From Verrucomicrobiota bacterium (GTDB lineage Bacteria > Verrucomicrobiota > Verrucomicrobiia > Opitutales > Intestinicryptomonadaceae), in contig QALA01000015.1 in NCBI GenBank assembly GCA_003343565.1, positions 1 to 10,748 on the forward strand: a stretch of 10,748 nt of DNA. Reading direction: 5' to 3'. The translations under genes were made by a program, and so were the position numbers. Positions 1-5,690 of the stretch are shown here, piece after piece. The notes beneath the pieces were generated by a model. That model saw only the letters and a program-made list of their open reading frames with translations. It was not told where the DNA came from and searched no databases. Position 1 is the stretch's first letter. Each line of letters opens with the position of its first letter.

Positions 1-1144
1 CCGCCGCTTTTGAGAGGACGAGATTTCCGTGGGATCTGCCCTCTCCGGAATTTGCGGCCTTGTAGTTCATCAGGAGTGTGCCGCTTATCATTTGCACGCC
101 GCCTGTGAAGAATATCTGCTCGCCCGTGAAAGACTGAGTGTTGTTCAGATATTGGTAACCGCCGCCTTCAAGCTCGACGGAGCTGCGCATGACGAGAGCC
201 AACTGCGCGCCGCCGTCCTTATAGGAATATGTGGTCGTATCTGGGGCGTAGTGGCCTTCCCAAACGCTTCCTGAGGTTTCCGAGAACGTGTCGGTCGCGG
301 CGAGAATCACGGTCAGCTTTCCCGCGGAGGAGGCGTTTCCTCCCACCAACAATCCCGCCTGTCCTATTATGGAGTTTATGCGCGTATAGGAAATTTCGTT
401 TATTGCGCTGTTTAGATGGGAACTGGTCGTAGCGGAAGCGTAATACAGCATTCCCCTGTTGACGTCCGAAGATGCGGACGTGAGCACGTTTATCTTGCCG
501 TCGGGATTGTCTATGCCGTGGTTTTCAACTCCGTTCGCGCATATGACGGAAAAGTAGGTGCCGGTGCTGTGGGTCGATACGTAAAACGTCCCCGTCACAT
601 CGAAGCTCTTGATCGGGTTTCCGGCGATTCCGAAAGTGGTTATTCCGTTGCCGGCGTTTGGGATTTCTCCCGCGGTGACAATGGTGTCGGCTCCCCTGAA
701 TCCGAAATTGAATACGGTGCCGTGTCTCAAATTTGCAATGTTGATGTCAATGTCGGAGGAGGCCGCCTGCATGAGGAAATTTTTGTCCTGTCCGGAGGAG
801 TATATTTGCGCCGCGTTTAGATCGGCGTCTATTATTATAGTTCCGGAGGAGTAGGATTCCGTGGAATTGAACATGTAGTTGTTCTCCGGATTTGTAAAGT
901 CTGGCAGGGAGTCGAGCGGGTTTGTCATGCCGGCGTCGGAGAACCAGAAGTACCGGGTTTGCCCCGTTTCGGAATCCGTGTATGAGAGCGACTGGCTCAA
1001 GGTTATCTGGCTCCCGAAATATTTGAATGCGGCTAAGTCGAAATAATAATCCGCAGCGCGCGCGAATTGCGCGGCGGCAAGAGGCAGCAGAATCGGAAGA
1101 AGAAATGCCGAAAAACTGGGCGGCGAAAATCGGGAAATTTTCAT
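1..1144 (-). CDS. Exported surface protein with autotransporter-type beta-strand repeat, 5' part only
   Basis: The frame is open from the ATG at 1142-1144 (minus strand) to the left edge: 381 codons with no stop, so the C-terminus lies outside. Residues 1-30 look like a signal peptide: a basic start (MKISR), a hydrophobic stretch rich in L and A (about 13-25), and a likely cleavage after FARA. The rest is rich in Ser, Thr, Asn and Gly with short alternating beta-type segments and almost no Cys, typical of beta-helical or adhesin-like secreted proteins. Residues about 341-360 (TGGVQMISGTLLMN at 347-360) resemble the autotransporter-associated beta-strand repeat (T-G-G-x(5)-G-T-L), common in Verrucomicrobiota. 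Whether the missing end is an outer-membrane beta-barrel or a sorting tag cannot be seen. An in-frame ATG 27 bp upstream (1169-1171) is an alternative start. No clear Shine-Dalgarno precedes either. It is transcribed divergently from the beta-helix gene at 1402. Function unknown; surface location inferred. Confidence 0.8.
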   Translation of the reverse strand, partial: MKISRFSPPSFSAFLLPILLPLAAAQFARAADYYFDLAAFKYFGSQITLSQSLSYTDSETGQTRYFWFSDAGMTNPLDSLPDFTNPENNYMFNSTESYSSGTIIIDADLNAAQIYSSGQDKNFLMQAASSDIDINIANLRHGTVFNFGFRGADTIVTAGEIPNAGNGITTFGIAGNPIKSFDVTGTFYVSTHSTGTYFSVICANGVENHGIDNPDGKINVLTSASSDVNRGMLYYASATTSSHLNSAINEISYTRINSIIGQAGLLVGGNASSAGKLTVILAATDTFSETSGSVWEGHYAPDTTTYSYKDGGAQLALVMRSSVELEGGGYQYLNNTQSFTGEQIFFTGGVQMISGTLLMNYKAANSGEGRSHGNLVLSKAA

Positions 1145-1171
1145 GGTCGAAAATATTTGTGAAATTTTCAT
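1145..1171 (-). repeat. Duplicated start-codon segment of the surface protein gene
   Basis: The 11-mer ATGAAAATTTC occurs at the presumed start codon (minus strand, 1144-1134) and again 27 bp upstream (1171-1161). The two ATGs are in the same frame. The bases after each copy can also be aligned (both reach TTTTCG then CC) if 3 bp are gapped, so this looks like a tandem duplication of the first 8-9 codons. Starting at the upstream ATG would add nine residues (MKISQIFST) before MKISR. Confidence 0.65.
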
Positions 1172-1195
1172 AAGTTGCGATTGCTATGGTTAAAT

Positions 1196-1223
1196 TTTGT
1201 AAATGTGGGAACGGAATTGTCAA
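1196..1223 (-). promoter_or_regulatory. Possible sigma-70-type promoter for the surface protein gene
   Basis: On the minus strand a perfect TTGACA lies at 1223-1218, followed after 16 bp by TACAAA (1201-1196), a 4/6 match to TATAAT. Transcription would begin near 1189, giving a leader of roughly 18 nt to the upstream ATG or 45 nt to the ATG at 1144. The placement is plausible but rests on a weak -10 match, and the -35 preferences of this organism are unknown. Confidence 0.35.
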
Positions 1224-1401
1224 GGTATAATTACGTAGTTGTCCGTTCAACACTTGCGGACTTTCAACGATGTAATCCTCCCCTTTTTTCGTCCGCTTTT
1301 CCGGCGTTTCTTTCGCCTTTCGGAGCCAGATTTCCCGTTTTTTGCAAATTCCGGAAAATAATTTCTTGTATTTGATTTTATCATATTGTTAGTCTTTCCC
1401 C

Positions 1402-2835
1402 ATGAACATGCGCAAAAGATACATTTCGATCGTTTTGTTTTTATTTTTGTTCGTTCCGGCGCTGTCCGCCCAGTTTAAAGATGCGGCCTCATACGGGTTC
1501 TCTCCGGAGAAGTCCGCCGCGGAGAACGTCAAGGCTCTCCAGTCCGCGGTTTCCGGCGGCGGGACAATTCTTGTTTCCAAGCCCGGAACTTACGACCTCA
1601 ACGATTCCGTGCTTCTGGACGACAACACGAAGCTCGTGTTTGGAGCGGGAGTCGTGATAAGGAAGGTCGCCAAGCCGCGTCCCTTCAACCACGTCTTTAT
1701 AAACCGCGGCGCATTCGAGAAGAAGTGGAATTCCAACATATGGATAGACGGGCTCACCCTGAGCGTCAACGGCGTCGACAGCGGGGGAAAGATATTCGGC
1801 CTGCGCGGACACGTGGCGTTCTTTTACGCAAAGGACATAAAAATAACGCGCTTCCGCTGCTACGACCTGATGAACATGCAGTATTGCATACACGTGTGCA
1901 CCTTTGAAGACCTGCTGGTTGACGACGCCATAATATACGGAAAGAAGGACGGCATACACCTCGGCCGCGGAAAGCGCTTCAAGCTTTCCAACTGCGTGTT
2001 CAGGACGTTTGACGACGCCGTCGCCCTGAACGCCCACGACTACGCCTCCGGCAATCCGGAGCTGGGCTGGATTGAGGACGGGGTAGTCGAGAACATGACC
2101 GACCTCACGGAGGAAAAGACGACGGGATATTTTTGCCGAATACTCGCGGGTTCGTGGTGCGACTGGCGGGAGGGCATGGAGATTCAAAATTCCGACACCG
2201 TCGTTTGCAACGGCAGGCTGTATCGGGCCGCCATGAAGCCCGACGGCAAGAAGTACGTCTCCAAGACGCCGCCGAGCCACGAGTCCGGCATGAAGGAGTA
2301 CGACGGCATTGTGTGGCAGATGGTGCAAAACGACGTCACGTACAATGCGGGAGTCCGCAACGTGGTGTTCCGCGACATATTCCTCCGCAAGCCGCGCACC
2401 TGTTTCAGCGTGCATTTTGACGACGACAAATACAGCCGCTCCTACTATCCCGGCGCGCCGTTTGTCGGGCAGGAGAATCTGGTTTTCGACAACGTTCACG
2501 TGCTTTTCGACGAGAACCGCCCGTTCATATCCACGCGCACTCCCATAAACGAGCTTGTTCTCAACAGCTGTTTTTTGCGCAACAATCCCATACGCATAAC
2601 TCCGCTGGCGCGCATGAAGGACGCTTCAAAGACCACTATAAAAATGCTGGGCTGCACTGTGAGCCCGACCGCAAGCTACGTATTTTTGGAGTCTTCAAAG
2701 GGCAAGCCGGTGGACTTTGTGAGCGTGGCGTCGAGCAATTCGAATCCGAAGGCCGAACTTACCTACAAAACGGATCAGAATTGCTCCTGCGTCAATTCCG
2801 ACTTTATGCCGAATTCAAAGCTGAAGCTGGATTAG
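1402..2835 (+). CDS. Secreted right-handed beta-helix protein, pectate lyase/GH28-like
   Basis: The 477-residue product begins with a signal peptide (basic MNMRKR, hydrophobic 8-20, likely cleavage after ALSA at 23). Residues about 35-90 resemble the start of pectate-lyase-type beta-helices (A..LQSAVSGGGTILVSKPGTYDL). The middle shows repeated beta-rung segments with KDGIHLGRG (182-190) and FRTFDDAVALN (200-210). These are reminiscent of the N-x-D and DD acid motifs of GH28 polygalacturonases, but the GHG and R-x-K motifs of that family are not recognisable, so the catalytic set is incomplete or different. Residues about 262-312 (GRLYRAA at 271-277, DGIVWQMVQND at 301-311) look like a small inserted module resembling the Y-x-A...DG..W carbohydrate-binding or phage tail-type insert. 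A polysaccharide target in the periplasm or outside the cell is inferred, not shown. The start is ATG 1402; ATG 1408 is in frame. No Shine-Dalgarno is visible. Confidence 0.8.
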   Translation: MNMRKRYISIVLFLFLFVPALSAQFKDAASYGFSPEKSAAENVKALQSAVSGGGTILVSKPGTYDLNDSVLLDDNTKLVFGAGVVIRKVAKPRPFNHVFINRGAFEKKWNSNIWIDGLTLSVNGVDSGGKIFGLRGHVAFFYAKDIKITRFRCYDLMNMQYCIHVCTFEDLLVDDAIIYGKKDGIHLGRGKRFKLSNCVFRTFDDAVALNAHDYASGNPELGWIEDGVVENMTDLTEEKTTGYFCRILAGSWCDWREGMEIQNSDTVVCNGRLYRAAMKPDGKKYVSKTPPSHESGMKEYDGIVWQMVQNDVTYNAGVRNVVFRDIFLRKPRTCFSVHFDDDKYSRSYYPGAPFVGQENLVFDNVHVLFDENRPFISTRTPINELVLNSCFLRNNPIRITPLARMKDASKTTIKMLGCTVSPTASYVFLESSKGKPVDFVSVASSNSNPKAELTYKTDQNCSCVNSDFMPNSKLKLD

Positions 2836-2860
2836 GGCGAACGGGGGCAAATGTGAAAAG

Positions 2861-2888
2861 GCGCGCAAGAGCGCGCGAAACTTTCGCG
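2861..2888 (+). terminator. Overlapping GC hairpins after the beta-helix gene, possible terminator
   Basis: Twenty-five bases after the stop codon is GCGCGC-AAGA-GCGCGC (2861-2876), a perfect 6-bp stem with a 4-nt loop. It overlaps a second inverted repeat, CGCGAAA-C-TTTCGCG (2874-2888). The downstream T-rich stretch (GGCTTTTATTT) begins about 5 nt later and is imperfect, so an intrinsic terminator is possible but not convincing. The two hairpins are mutually exclusive over 2874-2876. Confidence 0.3.
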
Positions 2889-3035
2889 GGAAGGCTTTTA
2901 TTTCTGCCGGTTGGCGCATGCGCGCGCAGATTTCAAAGCGCGCGGGAGGGTTTGGCGTTGCGCATTCAATGCGACATTCGTTGGGATATTGCCGCAGACG
3001 TTTTCGCCGCCGCGCGGGCTGGAAAAATTCGCATT

Positions 3036-3155
3036 TCTGCCGGATTTTGCGGTTGAGGATTTTACGGCGGGCAGTTTTGTGCCGGACAGTTTTGCGGCAG
3101 GCTGTTTTGCGTAGGACTGTTTTATGGCGGGCAGTTTTGCGGCAGGGGATATTTC
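3036..3155 (+). repeat. Degenerate 15-bp tandem repeat (minisatellite)
   Basis: Eight consecutive 15-base units can be laid out without gaps. The best five cover 3066-3140 and follow the pattern GGCGGGCAGTTTTGC with changes, mainly in the first nine bases; the TTTT core is kept. Units at 3066 and 3126 are identical except for the last base. Units 2-3 and 5-6 share the string CAGTTTTGCGGCAGG, separated by 45 bp, which suggests a higher-order duplication. Because 15 is a multiple of 3, every frame reads through as five-residue periods, but no convincing protein contains it. Confidence 0.75.
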
Positions 3156-3441
3156 CTCCGCTGTCTGCGCTTCTCGGCGGGGCGCGCGAAAAAGGCGCGG
3201 GCAGGCGCGGCACATGCCGGCGCGTTGATGGGGAGTTTTGGAAAGACGGATTTTCCTTCTTTTTAAACTAAAAAATTTGAAACGCGAAGCGCGGCTTGCA
3301 GCGCGGACGTAAAAAAGCGAAGCGTTTTTGGCTTGCTCGCAAGCTTGCTTTTCCAGCCGCGCCGAATCGGGGGAGTGCGGCGCGGTTGCATTTTGCATTC
3401 GCTGCGGGCGCAAAGGCTTTTTTGCACGGGACGTTTTGTGG

Positions 3442-3481
3442 AAAATTTGTCCGAAAAAATTGGTTCGGAAAATTGGTTCGG
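3442..3481 (+). repeat. 13-bp direct repeat, two perfect copies plus a divergent one
   Basis: AAAATTGGTTCGG occurs at 3456-3468 and immediately again at 3469-3481. A weaker relative (AAAATTTGTCCGA, 3442-3454) precedes them. The repeat lies in the gene-poor spacer and has no recognised function. Confidence 0.7.
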
Positions 3482-3797
3482 CCGCGAGTTCGCGTGTCCG
3501 GCGCGGATTCGATCTGGGGTGCGGTTGCTCTGACATTCGGTTTCATCTTTAAATTCTTTGCGCGAGGCTTAAAAGCAAGGAGGATTTTCAAGCGCGATGC
3601 GGCGCGCCTTGCCGCTTGGATACCGTCGGCGAATCGGCTCAGATGTTGCGGAGGGGTATCTAACGCTTCGGAATGGGGATATTTCTTTTTGTGCGATGCC
3701 GCGCGCATCTTGCGGGAAGCGGAAGCAGCCGGCGGATATGGCCGGGCGGGCCGCGGCGTTTTTCGGGGGAGCGCGCACGGGGCGGCGATATGATTTT

Positions 3798-3811
3798 TTT
3801 CTTTAAAGAAA
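3798..3811. promoter_or_regulatory. 14-bp A/T-rich perfect palindrome upstream of the housekeeping cluster
   Basis: TTTCTTTAAAGAAA is a perfect palindrome ending 43 bp before the chosen start of the pseudouridine synthase gene (16 bp before the alternative ATG at 3828). It sits in the only clearly AT-rich patch of the upstream spacer, so it could be part of the promoter or an operator. A TTAAAAT just downstream (3813-3819) could serve as a -10 element if the start codon is 3855. No partner regulator is known from this window. Confidence 0.3.
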
Positions 3812-3844
3812 GTTAAAATCTGTCTTGATGAACAATTACGCCGC

Positions 3845-3848
3845 GAGG
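3845..3848 (+). promoter_or_regulatory. Ribosome binding site favouring the start at 3855
   Basis: GAGG at 3845-3848 lies 6 nt before ATG 3855. The alternative starts, TTG 3825 and ATG 3828, have no purine-rich sequence at a suitable distance, which is why 3855 was chosen. Confidence 0.5.
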
Positions 3849-3854
3849 CGGATT

Positions 3855-4574
3855 ATGAGAATTCAAAAATACATTTCGCAATGCGGCGTCTGCTCCCGCC
3901 GCGAGGCCGAGCGCAAAATATGCGACGGCGCGGTGACCGTGAACGGGGAGCCCGCCCGAATAGGGCAGGATATCGACGAGTCCAAAGACGCCGTTTGCGT
4001 GGACGGAACTTTGCTGCGCGGAATATCGGCCGAAAAGGTCGTTCTTGCGCTGAACAAGCCCAAAGGTTTTTTGTGCACCAATTCCGATCCGTTCGACGGC
4101 GGGCGAACGGTGTTCGACCTGCTCTCGCCGCCGTATTCCGAAATGAAGCTCTTTTGCTGCGGCCGGCTCGACCGCAATTCCCAGGGACTGCTGATTCTCA
4201 CAAACGACGGCGACCTTTCAAACAGGATAACCCACCCGTCCTCCGGCGTGATAAAGAGGTATCGCGTAGAGCTGAACAGGGCGTTGGATCCGAAAGTCGC
4301 GTCGGTGTTGCTAAGGGGCGTGGTAAGCGACGGCGAAAAGCTGCGCGCATACAGGATAATTCCCGATTCAAAAGGCGCGGCCGAGCGGGCGGAAGTCTGG
4401 CTGAGGCAGGGGCGCAAGCGCGAGATACGCAGAATGTTTGAGGTCATGGGATACTTCGTCAAGCGCCTGAAGCGCTTTCAAATAGGCTCGTTTGAGATGC
4501 GCCGGATTCCGGAGGGGTCCTACCGCGTTCTCGGCGAATCCGACATAGGCAAACTTTTGAGAAATCCCGCATAG
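3855..4574 (+). CDS. rRNA pseudouridine synthase, RsuA/RluB/RluE family
   Basis: This enzyme would isomerise a specific uridine in rRNA to pseudouridine. The 239-residue product starts with an S4 RNA-binding domain (1 to about 47: MRIQKYISQ, CSRREAERKI, VTVNGE). The catalytic domain follows: LNKPKGFLC (66-74), RTVFDLL (84-90), then GRLDRNSQGLLILTNDGDL (103-121), where D106 is the expected catalytic Asp of the GRLD motif. GRKREIRRMFEVMG (186-199) matches the family's C-terminal G-R-x-R-x-(I/V)-R-R motif. Length is normal for RsuA/RluB/RluE. The sequence fits both the 16S (RsuA) and 23S (RluB/RluE) members, so the target site is not assigned and no symbol is given. The start at 3855 is preferred because of a GAGG 6 nt upstream; ATG 3828 would add nine residues outside the S4 domain. 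ribBA follows after 6 bp. Confidence 0.92.
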   Translation: MRIQKYISQCGVCSRREAERKICDGAVTVNGEPARIGQDIDESKDAVCVDGTLLRGISAEKVVLALNKPKGFLCTNSDPFDGGRTVFDLLSPPYSEMKLFCCGRLDRNSQGLLILTNDGDLSNRITHPSSGVIKRYRVELNRALDPKVASVLLRGVVSDGEKLRAYRIIPDSKGAAERAEVWLRQGRKREIRRMFEVMGYFVKRLKRFQIGSFEMRRIPEGSYRVLGESDIGKLLRNPA

Positions 4575-4580
4575 GGGCAT

Positions 4581-5690
4581 ATGGGGCGGTTTTGTATGGA
4601 AGGCGAAAGCGGAAAAATCTTCGACGGCGTTGAGGACTGCATAGCGGAATTTGCGCGCGGCGGGTTCGTCATAGTGACGGACGACGAGTCCCGCGAAAAC
4701 GAGGGCGACCTTATTGTGGCGGCCGAAAAAATCACGCCGGAGAGCGTCAACACGATGGTGCGCTTCGCGCGCGGGCTCGTGTGCGTGCCGACGACGGGCG
4801 AACGCCTTGCCGAATTGGGAATAGACGACATGGTCCGCCTCAACCGCGACGCCAAGGGGACGGCGTTTACGGTGACCGTGGACGCGGCGTCGGGAATTGC
4901 GACCGGCATAAGCGCGGCCGACAGGGCGCGCACGATACGCCTGATGGCGGATCCGTCGGCGGGGGCTTCGGACTTTGTGAGCCCCGGCCATATAAATCCG
5001 CTCAGGGCGCGCCCCGGCGGAGTTCTTCAGCGTGCGGGGCACACGGAGGCCGCCGTCGATTTGGCCAAGCTTGCCGGCCTGTATCCGTGCGCGGCAATCT
5101 GCGAGATCATGAACGACGACGGCACAATGGCCCGCCTTCCGGATCTCTTGGAATTTAAAAAGAGGCACAACCTGAAGCTGATGAGCGTGGCGTCGCTTAT
5201 CGAGTACAGGCTCAGGACGGACACCCTTATCCGCCGCGTGTTTGAGCGCGACGTTCATACGGCTTTCGGCGAATTTAAGTTGGTCGGCCTGCGCGCCATG
5301 GACGGCAGGGTCCACTACGCGCTGGTCAAGGGGAGCATCGGCTCCGGGCCCGCGTTGGCGCGCGTGCATTCGGAGAACGTGTTTGAGGACATGTTTTGCG
5401 CGGGCGAAACCGCGGGCGGTTCCGGCTCGTTTGCCGTCGCGCTTGAGATGATTGCGCGCGCGGGGTGCGGGGCGGCCGTTTACATAAGCCAGCCGAATTC
5501 CGGCGTGAAAGTTCCGGAGGGCGAGGTGATTCCGCCGACGATGCGCGATTACGGAATGGGAGCGCAGATACTGCGCGAATTGGGCTTTAAAAAAATCCGC
5601 CTGCTCACGACGAGGCCGGGTCTGCACAGGATACCCGAAGGTTTCGGTCTGGAAATATCGGAGGAAATAAAAATAGAGGAGCGCAAATGA
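4581..5690 (+). CDS. ribBA: 3,4-dihydroxy-2-butanone-4-phosphate synthase fused to a degenerate GTP cyclohydrolase II domain
   Basis: The N-terminal half converts ribulose 5-phosphate to 3,4-dihydroxy-2-butanone 4-phosphate plus formate for riboflavin synthesis. RibB motifs are intact: DDESRENEGD (34-43), GTAFTVTVDAASG (93-105), GHINPLRARPGG (136-147), GHTEAAVDLAKLAG (153-166), and EIMNDDGTMAR (175-185). Residues about 220-369 align with GTP cyclohydrolase II, but its zinc cysteines are gone: the usual HSEC reads HSEN (263-266), and the RCDCG region reads GGSGSF (279-284). The RQEGRGIG region reads SQPNSGVK (303-310). The DYGMGAQILRELG (323-335) and RLLTTRPGL (340-348) segments remain. This domain should therefore lack GTP cyclohydrolase activity, as in the RibBX variants described in Proteobacteria. 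The start is ATG 4581 (AGGGG just upstream, tight spacing); ATG 4596 is an equally reasonable start. It overlaps ribH by 4 bp. Confidence 0.93.
   Translation: MGRFCMEGESGKIFDGVEDCIAEFARGGFVIVTDDESRENEGDLIVAAEKITPESVNTMVRFARGLVCVPTTGERLAELGIDDMVRLNRDAKGTAFTVTVDAASGIATGISAADRARTIRLMADPSAGASDFVSPGHINPLRARPGGVLQRAGHTEAAVDLAKLAGLYPCAAICEIMNDDGTMARLPDLLEFKKRHNLKLMSVASLIEYRLRTDTLIRRVFERDVHTAFGEFKLVGLRAMDGRVHYALVKGSIGSGPALARVHSENVFEDMFCAGETAGGSGSFAVALEMIARAGCGAAVYISQPNSGVKVPEGEVIPPTMRDYGMGAQILRELGFKKIRLLTTRPGLHRIPEGFGLEISEEIKIEERK
5677..5680 (+). promoter_or_regulatory. Ribosome binding site of ribH inside the end of ribBA
   Basis: AGGA at 5677-5680 lies 6 nt before the ribH ATG (5687) and within the last codons of ribBA. 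Together with the ATGA stop/start overlap it indicates translational coupling of the two riboflavin genes. Confidence 0.6.

Larger units (their letters stand above)
1145..1401. other. Divergent AT-rich intergenic region
   Basis: These 257 bp separate two genes transcribed away from each other, so promoters for both should lie here. The region is much more AT-rich than its flanks. Short T-rich tracts occur at 1359-1390, just upstream of the beta-helix gene, where a plus-strand promoter is expected, but I found no pair of boxes good enough to place one. No RNA gene, terminator or long inverted repeat was seen. Confidence 0.6.
2836..3854. other. Gene-poor, repeat-containing intergenic region of about 1 kb
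   Basis: No open frame here gives a recognisable protein. The longest ones on both strands encode Arg/Ala/Lys/Phe-rich, low-complexity products that overlap one another. Base composition differs from the flanking genes: GCGC-rich words alternate with runs of T (plus strand). The stretch holds a 15-bp degenerate tandem repeat (3036-3155), a 13-bp repeat (3442-3481), several small palindromes and a 14-bp A/T palindrome (3798-3811). It also has to hold the terminator of the beta-helix gene and the promoter of the downstream housekeeping cluster. No FMN riboswitch or tRNA was recognised. It may be a decayed gene or an expanded spacer. Confidence 0.55.

Noticed and set aside
416..820. 134-codon plus-strand open frame
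   Set aside because: It is antisense to the exported surface protein, whose frame is continuous from a signal peptide to the window edge.
1489..2499. 336-codon minus-strand open frame
   Set aside because: It is antisense to the beta-helix gene, which has a signal peptide and beta-helix rung pattern in the sense frame. The antisense product is featureless.
3036..3155. CRISPR-like array
   Set aside because: The units are 15 bp with no spacers between them, and no cas genes are present; it is a plain tandem repeat.
3495..3525. tRNA-like T-arm string (GGATTCGATC)
   Set aside because: No matching acceptor stem, anticodon arm or T-stem pairing could be built around it.
2898..3536. Long minus-strand open frame (212 codons) rich in Lys, Arg, Ala and Ser
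   Set aside because: It has low-complexity composition, overlaps other open frames on both strands, runs through the 15-bp tandem repeat, shows no domain and has no ribosome binding site; it is more likely a by-product of GC-rich, stop-poor spacer DNA.
3296..3793. Plus-strand open frame of 165 codons in the same spacer
   Set aside because: The product is Phe/Ala/Arg-rich without recognisable motifs and overlaps competing minus-strand frames. Codon style is unlike the adjacent genes.
3600..4580. FMN riboswitch controlling the riboflavin genes
   Set aside because: The conserved AGGGGCAGGGTG-type core and its partner segments were not found upstream of the cluster or of ribBA; only by-eye inspection was possible.
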